Positions 48,292 through 58,533 of a DNA stretch of 64,000 nt are shown here, one piece after another. Origin of the DNA: Ectobius pallidus. Taxonomy: Eukaryota > Arthropoda > Insecta > Blattodea > Ectobiidae. The position numbers were made by a program, and so were the translations under genes. The stretch lies in the NCBI GenBank assembly GCA_964059195.1, contig CAXKWD010000011.1, positions 28,333,791 through 28,397,790 on the forward strand, in the 5' to 3' direction. Each line of letters opens with the position of its first letter. The first letter of the stretch is position 1. The notes under the pieces are model-generated. The model worked only from the letters and a program-made list of their open reading frames with translations. It had not been told where the DNA came from and did no database searches.

Positions 48292-49161
48292 TTTATTCTT
48301 CCAAGGTCAAAATTATTTGAATAGGACTTCATCAAATAAAATACAAGTACAGTATGGCAATTATTACAAGTACATCAGAAAATATACAGGTACAATATGA
48401 CGATTTATTGTTACAGCAAGAATTAAAATTATACTAGTTTAAGTTAAGAAGTATATATTTACATTAGTTTCAGCAAGAAACTCATCAACAGAGTAATATG
48501 GGTTCAATAAGAACCAATTATACAATTTAATCTTAAATGTATTAAAAGGAATGGTCCTGATTGAGGCGGGAAGCTTGTTATACAAATGTATACGCTTGTA
48601 AAAGCTTGTATCCTTAGTCATCTGCAGTCTACATCTTGGGAGATTCAATTTAGACTTATTTCTTGTGTAGATGTTATGTACACCTGATCTCATCTCGAGA
48701 TTATTAATATTCTTATTTACCCTATGTTGACAACACTGGTATAAATAAAAGTACTGTAGACAGTCATAACTTTTAGCTGAATAAATTAGGGCCTACAGTG
48801 TTCATTAAATTTCTTATGAAGCATGATTCTTAGTGCCCTTTTCGGACACTTCAATATATCATCACAGTTAGGCGAGTGACCCCACAAGTGAATTCCATAG
48901 AGTATATGGGTATGCAGTATTGAAAGATAAACGTTTCTTAAGGTGGAAAGTGGGACCCAAGTTCTTAATTTACGAAGGAGAAAAGTGGCTCTAGAAATGT
49001 TAGTACATATAGAGACAATATGTGGATTCCACGATAATCTTGGATCTAACAATAGGCCAAGTAATTTTATGGATGAGCCATCATTTGAGATTTCTCTTAA
49101 GCTGAAGTTCATAGTTTTGGTTTTACTATCATTAAGCAATAATCCATTGGCAGAAAACCAG
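48257..49161 (-). pseudogene. LINE RT C-terminus (CR1/Jockey-like), frameshifted
   Basis: The 3' end of a non-LTR retrotransposon. The frame just inside the LTR element encodes WFSANGLLLNDSKT and LLGLLLDPRLSWNPHI (post-catalytic RT motifs), then ILYGIHLWG. A stop at 48786 and a single frameshift move the protein to the next frame, which continues to 48439 with IHLYNKLPASIR and FLLNPYYSVDEFL. A 3' UTR of about 150 bp ends in an (ATT)n tail at 48257-48290. The Ty3/gypsy element is inserted just upstream of the WFSANG codons. A few more codons of the frame can be read on the far side at 58534-58553, then homology fades, so the LINE was already 5'-truncated. Confidence 0.8.
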
Positions 49162-49167
49162 TGCTTA

Positions 49168-50402
49168 CAGCGGTTCGGTGGAAGGATGGTTGCCTGGGCG
49201 CCACAGTATAATGCATATACTGAAATATTTCTGTCTTTATTTGTCGAACTCGCCTCCGGTCTGCCAGTCGATCGTTGAGCACTTCCCTCTAGCTTCAGGG
49301 TAGGAAGCGAAGAACACCTTAATATTATTGCTTGAATAATAATGCAGTTTCTTTGAACACTGAAGGAATATTCTGTTTATTCAAAACGTTGGAAATACAA
49401 GTCCAGTCATTGACAATAATTACAAAATTTGTTTGTGAATAATTAATATTGTTGCAAGTTCTCGGTAGATCGTTACTAGTGATACAATTGCTGCCGTATA
49501 TGATTTTGATTAATCGCGATTGAAAGTAAGAATCCTTCTAAGTCGATTAATTCCACAGCGAAAATTTTATAAGTCCAATTAATTCTGTGGGCACGAAGCC
49601 ACAAAGATAAGTAGAGTGATTTTATACGGTGGACACAAGTCCCCGAAGTAGAATTGACTTGACTGCTATAGGCACGGGGCCTTGAAGTAGAGTTGAATAT
49701 GACTGTTATAGGCGCGGGGCCTTGAAGTAGAGTGATTTTACAGTGCCCCGGTAGGCCTAAGGAAAACTTACTTGGACAAACATTTATCCCTACTCTTCTT
49801 AATTATTATTCGTGAATCCCGGCACGTGGTACTATAAATCAATTCCTATTGGCAAATCTCCCGACCAATAATAATATGTTAGTTTCCCACGGAAATCAAT
49901 TGGATTTCCCTTATTCTCAAAACCCACAACTTAGCGTCTCGGATTTCTAAGAAGGTTCGGACAGCGTGTTGTATCAGTAGCAACATCAGAAGCTAGGCTT
50001 AAACACAATAGCCGACTTCTTAGAATTACTTAAGTGGATCAGTACCCTTTGTGATAAGATCTTGGGAGATTCCCGATACATTGTACCTGAGTACTGCATT
50101 GCCTTATCTCGCACCCGCTAGGTCTGCTAGGGAAATTCCCAGCTTCTCCGTCTATACACTGCAATCTCATTTTAATAGTTCTTTAAAATGATGTTGTTAA
50201 ACTTTTTACCTTTGCCTTCTTTCTAGTTAATAATATTTATAATGAATGTTCCGTCTTTTCACGGTCATTTTAAGACCAAACACGGGCTATGAGATTTTAT
50301 GATTTTAGTTTGAATAAATTTGGGCAATTAATCTGTCATTTATTATACTTAATTTGGTTATCTTGTTTATTTCTTTTTGCCGAAGTATCTGAACTGCAAT
50401 AT
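49168..50402 (-). repeat. 3' LTR
   Basis: A 1235-bp partner of 57292-58528. A polyadenylation signal, AATAAA in element sense, lies at 49236-49241, about 70 nt from the LTR end. The sequence just upstream in element sense (ACTGGGGCATA at about 50404-50414) is a weak polypurine tract. Confidence 0.92.
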
Positions 50403-51218
50403 ATGCCCCAGTCTATTAAGACAGGAATCATCATAGCCTATGATTGACTTACTGGCTGAATATACTGCATCTCTCCACAAAATATTATACCTTATTTTCC
50501 TCCAGTGTTGCAACTATCTTACACAAATACATAACTAATTTAATTCCTATCCTGACACGAGACTTCACCTTAAATCCTGTCCCACATGTACAAGTTTTCT
50601 GAACCTATCACATTCATACATCTTGCGGTTTCCTGTAGTGTTACGTTGCTTGTACGTATTACTTGGTTTATTGCACGACCAAGACATTACAACAAAATTT
50701 TACGTAAACACCATAAATTTACCGATATACCCTCGTGAGACCATGAAAATTAAGCTCAAGCAGTTCTCACTGAAATTTTATAAAATATATTGAATGCATA
50801 AAGAAAAACAAAAACACTTTTTTTTATATTGAGACTTTGACAAGGTCGATCAAGCAGTTCTCACTACACCTACACTATATTATAAAGAATGCAAAGAAAC
50901 ACTCTTTTACCATGAGACTTTGACAAGGTCGATCAAGCAGTTCTCACTACACCTACACTATATTATAAAGAATGCAAAGAAACACTCTTTTACCATGAGA
51001 CTTTGACAAGGTCGATCAAGCAGTTCTCACTACACTTGCACTATATTATAAAGAATGCAATACACACACGTATATTTTACTCTCATTTATACACATTCCT
51101 CTAATCCTAAACCTATGTGGAACTGATAACCTATCATGCCAGTAGCTATTTTACCGCGTAAAATATGCATTACAGGTTATAGGCCTACATTATTCCAGCT
51201 CAGTACAATGCATTTCGG
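50403..51218 (-). other. 3' non-coding region of the LTR element
   Basis: The region between the pol stop and the 3' LTR. It has no envelope-like open frame and about 330 bp of it is the 83-bp tandem repeat. Confidence 0.7.
50738..51060 (-). repeat. 83-bp tandem repeat inside the LTR element
   Basis: On the plus strand, units starting GAGACTTTGACAAGGTCGAT lie at 50831, 50914 and 50997. The first two are identical except at their A-rich edge; the third is truncated and differs at two positions. A diverged fourth unit (GAGACCATGAAAATTAAGCT) precedes them at about 50741. All contain CAAGCAGTTCTCACT. Confidence 0.88.
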
Positions 51219-54200
51219 TTATTCTGCCCTTATGTATGGTTTAATGAAGGACAGGTTGTATCTTCCTACAATTCTGTCTTTTTCCGGGTCGTATGCCTCT
51301 ACTGTAATTCCGTTAAAAACTTGGGTGACTTGGTACGGTCCGTCGTACAATAAATTCATCTTTGCATACTCCTTTCTTAGTGCGCTGGATAAGTTCTTCC
51401 TTTTTACCATTATTTCTTCCCCTATCTGAGGTAGCCACACAGTTTTGTGCCTCTTTGCTTTGCTTCTCCTTTTTTCGTTCTTTTTGCGGATTCTCTCTAC
51501 GACCCGATTACAAATTTCCTCCATAGTCTCGCCATTTTGGTCGTAATCCAGCGCCTCAGGCATCCCTTTTACCAGTTCTTTAGGCTCACCCCCAGTCATC
51601 AATCGAAATGGCTCTATCCCTGTTATTGGGTTGACTGTGTGGTTCAGAATATCTTCGATTTTCTGGCAATATGGTACCCAGGCTGAATGCTTCCTGTGAC
51701 ACAGCGCCCTAAGATACAGTGACACATTTCTGAGTTCCCGCTCACTCCGGTTCCCCTCGGGATGATATTTTGATACCTTATATACCTTCACTCCATGTTT
51801 ATTTAACACGTTCTTAAACCTCTCACCTGTGAAAGGCGCTCCGTTGTCCGAAATTAGATTTTGGATGGGGCCATAGGTCGGAATAAAATCCCCTGTAAGT
51901 TTCCTGAGGCATTGGATACGGTCTGCTCTTGTCACTGGGTAGAGTTTTACGAAATGAGTAAAAATGTCTACCACTATAAAGATATACTTCATCCCGAATC
52001 TCCCAGTGGGAATCGGTCCATGGTAGTCTATAGCTATTAAGCTCCCTTTTTCTTCCCTTGTGATCGTCAAAGGAGGCCGATCAAACTTCTTATTTAGCGG
52101 TTTTACCCTCTGGCATAGATCACAGCTGCTTATGAATTTTCTTACTTTCCGTCCCAAGTTCTTAATGTACACCCTCGCAGATATATAAAGCATCACCCTC
52201 TCCGTTCCACTGTGGCCTAAAACTGTATGGACTGTACTGATGATGTTTGTTTCTATTTCTCGGGGCACATAAATTAGCCATTTCTTGACGTCCTGCCCAC
52301 ATAATTTATATATTACATCATCGATGCACCTGTATTTTAGCTTTGTCTTATTTGCGTCATCTTCAATAGGCCTACTCAGTTCATTAATTACTCGTGCTAT
52401 TTCTGTGTCTTGTCTCTGTAACTCTACAATATTCGCAAAGTTCGCTTTTAAGGATGGTTCCCTTATTAGGCGTACCGGCATCACTTCGATAGGCCTATTT
52501 GACGATTGCTGGTTCTCCGGTATTTCCTCCTTCATTCTAGAGAGATAGTCACACAGAATATTTTCCTTCCCAGGCACGTGCCTTATATCAATGTCATACT
52601 GGCTAATTTCGTGAATGATTCTGCTTATTTTACTATTACTCAATCTGCATTTATTTATGAAAGTGAGGCTAACGTGGTCTGTGTACACGATAACATGCCT
52701 GTTGAAGATGTACCTATTGAATCTTGTGAGCCCAAAGTACACCCCTAAAATCTCTAATAGAGTAACTGATCCATGTGATTCCAACTCGCTAAGGGCCCTG
52801 GAGGCCACAGCTATAATATGCTTAGTTCCATCGTTATGCTCCTGCATAAGCGCACAGCCAATTGCATTACTCGAAGAGTCCGTGTATAGAATGTATTGTA
52901 GGTCCTGTTTAGGCCGTTCTAATAGGATAGATTCCTGGAAAGCCCTTTTTATACTTATAAAAGCTCTGTCTTCCACATCTCCCCATTTGAACCTTTTAGA
53001 TTTGCTACTCAAGAGCTTTCTGATGGGTGTAATGAGCTCCGCATAACCAGGAATAAAGCGTGATTGGTAGTTGAAAATGCCTAATAGCTTTCTAACTTGC
53101 TTTACGCTAGTAGGCCTAGGAATGTTCCTTATTGCTTCAATCCTCTCCGGATCAGCCCTTACGCCATTCTCCGATATAATGTACCCGAGAAACTTAACCT
53201 CTTTTCTCATAAGAAAGACTTTCTTCGGGTTTACAGACATTCCGAACCTCAGAAATGTTCCTAATACATTATCCAGTTGTCTCACGTGTTCTTCAAAGTC
53301 TATTGTATGAATCAGGTAGTCGTCAACAAATGACGTCACACAGGAGCCTTGCCCATCCGGAAACATTATTTTCAACGCTCTCAGTAGCGCACTGCCCGAG
53401 GTTTTGACTCCAAACGCGCAGCGGCAATATTCGTACGTAACACCACAATGGTTGAATGCGCAATATTGTCTGTCTTCTTCTCTTAACTCTATCTGCCAAA
53501 AACTTGACGTCAAATCAATACTGCTAAAAAATTTTGAGTCTCCCATTTTGGCAAGTAAATCTTCTACTGGCTCCGCCCGGAATTGATCTGGTTCTATATA
53601 TAGGTTAGTATGCCTAGAGTCCAGGGTTAAACGTAGCTTTCCATTCGCTTTCACGACCCAACAAATCGGATTCAAATACTTTGAGTCCGATACTCTAATA
53701 ATATTTGCATCTAGCATGGATTTTATTAGCTTATCGGCTTCATCCCTCATTGAAATTGGTACAGGCCTACTCTTATAGCGACGCTCAGGAATTTCTTGTT
53801 TTAATTTAAATTTGTGTTGGTAACCCCGAAATAGGCCTGGAGTTGAACTGAACACTGATTTGTTCTTATATAGCATGTTATATAAAGTCGACTTTTGACC
53901 ATCTGACAGCACATCAATTTCTTCTACTTTCTCCCTGAGAATTAATTCGATATCAACATTTTCCTCTTCATTTCTTCCATTCTGACTAATGTTAGTAAAA
54001 TTCGCGTGTACCGTTTCACATTCATTTTCATCTACATAATTATTAGAACCCTTAATGCACAAATGATCATATTCTTCGTCCTCCCAAACAATATCAGATT
54101 CCATTCCCTGTAACTCTGCGACACTTTCGTCACAATCAGCCTCATTATCACCTTCATATATAAATACGGCCGGTTTAATTCCCATAGGCCTATATTCGTC

Positions 54201-54647
54201 GATACTATTTCCCTCTTGTACTACAACTGATTCCACCACGAAAGGCTCGCGTAATAATACATCTTCATTTTGGCACTCCAATTCCTTAGTAATTATATTT
54301 TCATTAGATAAAAACGGTACACGTAACTTTTCTTTCTCATCTATTTCCATTTCTACCCAATTTTCTTCAAAATTTATTCTCATTAGTTGATCTGTCATAG
54401 AATCACAACCCAGAATTAATTTATGTGCTAAATGTTTTATTGTCAAAAAGTAGACTTCTAACTTCTTTCCCTCAATATCCACTGGCAACATACACTGATG
54501 CTCAATTTTATGGGATTTGGCACCAATTGCAGTTTGTGCGTATAGGCCATGTACTTTCAATTCCTGAACGCGCACTCTTGCTGCTTTCAGCGTTTCATAG
54601 AATTTTTCGTTTATTAGAGAAAAACTACTGCCAGTGTCCACCAACAT
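51219..54647 (-). CDS. pol: pol polyprotein (PR-RT-RNase H-IN)
   Basis: The 1142 codons from the first ATG. That ATG is not the real start: it lies three residues before the protease DTGSS, and the frame is open upstream to the gag frameshift site at 54836. Protease: D4-T-G with LILGCD at 77-82. An acidic linker spans about 110-245. RT (about 285-500): D378 in SSIDLTSSFWQ and FVDD at 440-443. RNase H: D590, E632 and D657, with D700 likely. Integrase: zinc finger H807, H812, C842, C845; catalytic D874, D934 and probably E969. A GPY/F-type tail (YDGPYQVTQVF) starts at 1101. The PR-RT-RH-IN order and GPY/F module define Ty3/gypsy. All catalytic residues appear present. The frame is intact, so activity is plausible. 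Confidence 0.95.
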   Translation of the reverse strand: MLVDTGSSFSLINEKFYETLKAARVRVQELKVHGLYAQTAIGAKSHKIEHQCMLPVDIEGKKLEVYFLTIKHLAHKLILGCDSMTDQLMRINFEENWVEMEIDEKEKLRVPFLSNENIITKELECQNEDVLLREPFVVESVVVQEGNSIDEYRPMGIKPAVFIYEGDNEADCDESVAELQGMESDIVWEDEEYDHLCIKGSNNYVDENECETVHANFTNISQNGRNEEENVDIELILREKVEEIDVLSDGQKSTLYNMLYKNKSVFSSTPGLFRGYQHKFKLKQEIPERRYKSRPVPISMRDEADKLIKSMLDANIIRVSDSKYLNPICWVVKANGKLRLTLDSRHTNLYIEPDQFRAEPVEDLLAKMGDSKFFSSIDLTSSFWQIELREEDRQYCAFNHCGVTYEYCRCAFGVKTSGSALLRALKIMFPDGQGSCVTSFVDDYLIHTIDFEEHVRQLDNVLGTFLRFGMSVNPKKVFLMRKEVKFLGYIISENGVRADPERIEAIRNIPRPTSVKQVRKLLGIFNYQSRFIPGYAELITPIRKLLSSKSKRFKWGDVEDRAFISIKRAFQESILLERPKQDLQYILYTDSSSNAIGCALMQEHNDGTKHIIAVASRALSELESHGSVTLLEILGVYFGLTRFNRYIFNRHVIVYTDHVSLTFINKCRLSNSKISRIIHEISQYDIDIRHVPGKENILCDYLSRMKEEIPENQQSSNRPIEVMPVRLIREPSLKANFANIVELQRQDTEIARVINELSRPIEDDANKTKLKYRCIDDVIYKLCGQDVKKWLIYVPREIETNIISTVHTVLGHSGTERVMLYISARVYIKNLGRKVRKFISSCDLCQRVKPLNKKFDRPPLTITREEKGSLIAIDYHGPIPTGRFGMKYIFIVVDIFTHFVKLYPVTRADRIQCLRKLTGDFIPTYGPIQNLISDNGAPFTGERFKNVLNKHGVKVYKVSKYHPEGNRSERELRNVSLYLRALCHRKHSAWVPYCQKIEDILNHTVNPITGIEPFRLMTGGEPKELVKGMPEALDYDQNGETMEEICNRVVERIRKKNEKRRSKAKRHKTVWLPQIGEEIMVKRKNLSSALRKEYAKMNLLYDGPYQVTQVFNGITVEAYDPEKDRIVGRYNLSFIKPYIRAE

Positions 54648-54800
54648 ATCGACTTCAAATTGGTCTATTTTTACCCTTATTAATGGCGGATATGTGGGTG
54701 TTATACCCTCTCTATTTGCACATCCTACTACGCACCCCTTCTCTCGTGTTTTATTTTCATTATCAGGTCTTTTTAATCCTTTTAATCCCTCGGTCTGTGT

Positions 54801-54842
54801 GACGTCATTTCGACCTCCAAATGCGTCTCCTAGTAGTTTAAA
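54801..54842 (-). promoter_or_regulatory. Programmed -1 frameshift signal, gag to pol
   Basis: In element sense the gag codons CCT TTA AAC contain TTTAAAC (54842-54836), a canonical X XXY YYZ slippery heptamer in register. Eight nucleotides later a hairpin can form: GACGCATTT (54827-54819) pairs with AAATG-A-CGTC (54810-54801), nine base pairs with one bulged A and an 8-nt loop. The gag stop lies in the spacer. Slipping back one base enters the pol frame, which is open from here through the whole of pol. Confidence 0.85.
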
Positions 54843-56776
54843 GGCCTGTCTTGCGCTACATGCCTTTCGTCATTTCTGTGACGAATGTCTCCCTGAATAC
54901 CATTGTGGTTTCCCGTGCTATGCGCCTGATTCCTTTCACCTTCTATGTTAATGTCCCCCTGGTTTTCTGGAATTCGTTCTCCTACTTCGTTCTGCATCCT
55001 GCCATGAAATCGAACATTATTTACTTGTCTGTCTTGAGGCCTATTCTCTTGATTATTTCCCCTCCAGTTTTGGTTCCCATTATTTCTATATGAGTTATTA
55101 TTAGGGGGTCCTCTGTTCGATTCCGCATTTCTGTTGGCATGTCCTTGGTTCCATCTACCTCTGTCATTATTTGGACCTCCTCTCGTATCTTGATTCATTT
55201 GCATATTATCCGGTCCATTTTGTCTCCTATTATCGCTACGCTCTTCTCTGTTAGTTCCTACTTCGAAACTAGATAATAACTCCAAAGCCTTGCTATAAGT
55301 TTGGGGACATGATACTATAAGCAGGTTACATATTTCCGGCTGAAAATGTCTCGTCACAAGCTGAATGGCCTCGCGTTCTGGCATTCCGGGGTCTAGTAAC
55401 TTGATTAGGCCTATAACTTTTAGGAAATGGTCCGATAGAGAGACGTTGCCCCTAGGTGAATATCTCCCATTATAGACCTCATTTCTAGCTAAAGCTCTCT
55501 TCGCCTCACCCCAATATCTTGCTAAGAATAACTGCTTAAAATCCTCATAGTTGCACTCCGGGTGTACTGTAAGTTCAAACCACTCTTTTGTTTTTCCTTT
55601 TAAGGCTCTACCGAGGATCAACATTTTGTACTGAGATGGAATAGACCGCAAAGTAAAATACTCTTCAACAGATTTCAAGAAACTCTGAGGGCTCGTGTTG
55701 CTCTCATTGAAGCTGGGAAGTGATACCTCATTTCCTATTAAATTACATATATTAATCCTATTATCGCTAACTACCGGCATGCTGGTGGCTACCGTCTCGT
55801 GTACTGTATTACAGGACTCATTTGCAACACTAGGAGGCCTATATGTATTTCCTATTCCATTGCATATACTCTCACTACAATTTACAGCATAGTTATTAGC
55901 TACAGGCCTACGATTTTCGACCTCTTTAGCTACCGTGCTTACTTCTTTAGAGATTTCCCCTATTTTCTCAGCTAATATATTTTCTAAATGCACTACCTTG
56001 TCATTTACTTCTGAGATTTTATCTCCTAACCCTACTTTTACTTTTCCCACCTGAGTCTCCATATTCTTTTTCAAGCTAGACTCCGATTTCTGTATTTCTT
56101 TCTCCAAAATTTTCCTTTCATTTGATAATTTTTCTTCATATTTCTTGCCCTGAATTTCTATTTTCCTATCTACCGATGCCATATTATTCTCTAATTCAGA
56201 CCTAATTTCCCCTTGACTTTCACTAATTTCTTGCCTCATTGCTTTTTCACTTTCTTTAAGTTCCCTACAGAATTCTCCCCTGATTTCGTTGCATAAGTTA
56301 GATTGGACCTCTTTTATATTATTAAGCTCCCTCTCAAGCCTATCTACATTCAGCCTATGTTCTTGGTCCGATTGGTCTATCCTATCTCCCAGTTTCTCTA
56401 TCTTTTCCCCGGTATTTTTCTCTAGTTCCTTGATACTTTCCCTAGTTTCACTACTTGACTTTTCTAGTCCCTTCATCATAGCTTCATTAGATTCCCTCAT
56501 ACTTTCCTTAGATTCCCTCATCATAGCTATCAAATATGCAATAGAATTCGGGTCTATGGTTTGATTCATTTCCCTAGGCCTATTATCAACTCCCTGCTCC
56601 AACACTCCGTCACCTGTCGCGACACTGTTCTCATTGTTAATCTCCATTCTACAATTATTTATTTCCTCACCATTAAGCAAGTCGTGCCCCTCTCCACCTT
56701 CCATATTAATTTTATTCCTAGTAATTTTTTTTCCGTTTCTAAGCCACATACATAAATTATAAGGGTACTGATACAC
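54830..56776 (-). CDS. gag: gag polyprotein of Ty3/gypsy element
   Basis: The structural protein that assembles the cytoplasmic particle, 648 codons. Residues 1-80 are a polar head; 82-290 form a long, charged, heptad-like coiled coil. Residues 350-505 look like a retrotransposon capsid domain (LPSFNESNTSPQSFLKSVEE, then LGRALKGKTKEWFEL and FKQLFLARYW). Residues 508-648 are rich in Arg, Asn and Gly and would bind RNA, but no CCHC zinc knuckle is present, which is unusual. The start is uncertain: Met1, Met10 (before WLRNGKKI) and Met25 are all possible. The frame ends at TAG 54830-54832, six nucleotides after a frameshift heptamer that passes ribosomes into pol. LTR polymerase II transcription is assumed. 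Confidence 0.9.
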   Translation of the reverse strand: MYQYPYNLCMWLRNGKKITRNKINMEGGEGHDLLNGEEINNCRMEINNENSVATGDGVLEQGVDNRPREMNQTIDPNSIAYLIAMMRESKESMRESNEAMMKGLEKSSSETRESIKELEKNTGEKIEKLGDRIDQSDQEHRLNVDRLERELNNIKEVQSNLCNEIRGEFCRELKESEKAMRQEISESQGEIRSELENNMASVDRKIEIQGKKYEEKLSNERKILEKEIQKSESSLKKNMETQVGKVKVGLGDKISEVNDKVVHLENILAEKIGEISKEVSTVAKEVENRRPVANNYAVNCSESICNGIGNTYRPPSVANESCNTVHETVATSMPVVSDNRINICNLIGNEVSLPSFNESNTSPQSFLKSVEEYFTLRSIPSQYKMLILGRALKGKTKEWFELTVHPECNYEDFKQLFLARYWGEAKRALARNEVYNGRYSPRGNVSLSDHFLKVIGLIKLLDPGMPEREAIQLVTRHFQPEICNLLIVSCPQTYSKALELLSSFEVGTNREERSDNRRQNGPDNMQMNQDTRGGPNNDRGRWNQGHANRNAESNRGPPNNNSYRNNGNQNWRGNNQENRPQDRQVNNVRFHGRMQNEVGERIPENQGDINIEGERNQAHSTGNHNGIQGDIRHRNDERHVAQDRPLNY

Positions 56777-57267
56777 TCTTACGATCTACCTTACCTTTGG
56801 TTAAGAAGTTCAACATATAATGCATAACATGTATAATTATACCCTTGCACAATAAATATTCGATATGCCTGAGTTCTTTTAATTTGAAAAAGATTTTATT
56901 TTACTTGAATTTATTCTTTAATTTACTTAGTGAGTTTCAGTTTAATTTTACTTTGATCTTAAATTGCAAACTTTTTAAAAAAATATTATTTGATGTCAGG
57001 CTTACTAATTTATTTAATTAATATTTACTGTTTCATAAATTATTGATAATAAAATTGTTTACTTTACTGAAACTCTATGTATATTTAAGTTCTTATCTGT
57101 TGGTGATTTTTGATGTTTTCTGCGACGGTCTCCGGAACTGATGTACCACGATCTTGAATTCCAGCGGTGCCTTTACGGGTGACGTTCTAGAAATTCTGCG
57201 GTGTCTTCCTTCCGTTTTGGGATGATTTTTGAAGTTGGTGATCCTTGATGTCCAGCTTCACTCGTGC

Positions 57268-57287
57268 CTCACGTTGGGAAATAGCCA
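57268..57287 (-). promoter_or_regulatory. Candidate primer-binding site
   Basis: In element sense, TGGCTATTTCCCAACGTGAG begins four nucleotides after the 5' LTR. The leading TGG would pair with a tRNA CCA end. I could not match the rest to a specific tRNA. Confidence 0.5.
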
Positions 57288-57291
57288 TGTA

Positions 57292-58528
57292 CAGCGGTTC
57301 GGTGGAAAATGATGGTTGCCTGGGCGCCACAGTATAATGCATATACTGAAATATTTCTGTCTTTATTTGTCGAACTCGCCTCCGGTCTGCCAGTCGATCG
57401 TTGAGCACTTCCCTCTAGCTTCAGGGTAGGAAGCGAAGAACACCTTAATATTATTGCTTGAATAATAATGCAGTTTCTTTGAACACTGAAGGAATATTCT
57501 GTTTATTCAAAACGTTGGAAATACAAGTCCAGTCATTGACAATAATTACAAAATTTGTTTGTGAATAATTAATATTGTTGCAAGTTCTCGGTAGATCGTT
57601 ACTAGTGATACAATTGCTGCCGTATATGATTTTGATTAATCGCGATTGAAAGTAAGAATCCTTCTAAGTCGATTAATTCCACAGCGAAAATTTTATAAGT
57701 CCAATTAATTCTGTGGGCACGAAGCCACAAAGATAAGTAGAGTGATTTTATACGGTGGACACAAGTCCCCGAAGTAGAATTGACTTGACTGCTATAGGCA
57801 CGGGGCCTTGAAGTAGAGTTGAATATGACTGTTATAGGCGCGGGGCCTTGAAGTAGAGTGATTTTACAGTGCCCCGGTAGGCCTAAGGAAAACTTACTTG
57901 GACAAACATTTATCCCTACTCTTCTTAATTATTATTCGTGAATCCCGGCACGTGGTACTATAAATCAATTCCTATTGGCAAATCTCCCGACCAATAATAA
58001 TATGTTAGTTTCCCACGGAAATCAATTGGATTTCCCTTATTCTCAAAACCCACAACTTAGCGTCTCGGATTTCTAAGAAGGTTCGGACAGCGTGTTGTAT
58101 CAGTAGCAACATCAGAAGCTAGGCTTAAACACAATAGCCGACTTCTTAGAATTACTTAAGTGGATCAGTACCCTTTGTGATAAGATCTTGGGAGATTCCC
58201 GATACATTGTACCTGAGTACTGCATTGCCTTATCTCGCACCCGCTAGGTCTGCTAGGGAAATTCCCAGCTTCTCCGTCTATACACTGCAATCTCATTTTA
58301 ATAGTTCTTTAAAATGATGTTGTTAAACTTTTTACCTTTGCCTTCTTTCTAGTTAATAATATTTATAATGAATGTTCCGTCTTTTCACGGTCATTTTAAG
58401 ACCAAACACGGGCTATGAGATTTTATGATTTTAGTTTGAATAAATTTGGGCAATTAATCTGTCATTTATTATACTTAATTTGGTTATCTTGTTTATTTCT
58501 TTTTGCCGAAGTATCTGAACTGCAATAT
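57292..58528 (-). repeat. 5' LTR
   Basis: A 1237-bp LTR, identical by eye to the 3' LTR except for a 2-base length difference and an adjacent substitution near 57306-57312 (GAAAATGATGG against GAAGGATGG). In element sense it starts ATATTGCAGTTCAG and ends CCGAACCGCTG, lacking the usual TG...CA ends. An internal short duplication (GGGGCCTTGAAGTAGAGT, twice at about 57802-57858) is present in both LTRs. Confidence 0.92.
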
Positions 58529-58533
58529 GCTTA

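Larger units (their letters stand above)
49168..58528 (-). mobile_element. Ty3/gypsy LTR retrotransposon, intact
   Basis: A complete 9361-bp element: 5' LTR (57292-58528), a 515-bp leader, gag, pol reached by -1 frameshifting, a 3' non-coding region with a tandem repeat, and 3' LTR (49168-50402). It is bounded by GCTTA on both sides (49163-49167, 58529-58533); a sixth base, T, also matches. It carries no envelope-like frame. The uninterrupted frames and near-identical LTRs mean it inserted recently and may still be competent. It lies within an older LINE. Confidence 0.93.

Noticed and set aside
50403..51218. Envelope gene of an errantivirus-like element
   Set aside because: The space after pol is too short and has no suitable open frame; it holds tandem repeats.
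51136..56755. Plus-strand open frames opposite gag and pol
   Set aside because: They are antisense shadows of strongly coding minus-strand frames with no recognisable products.
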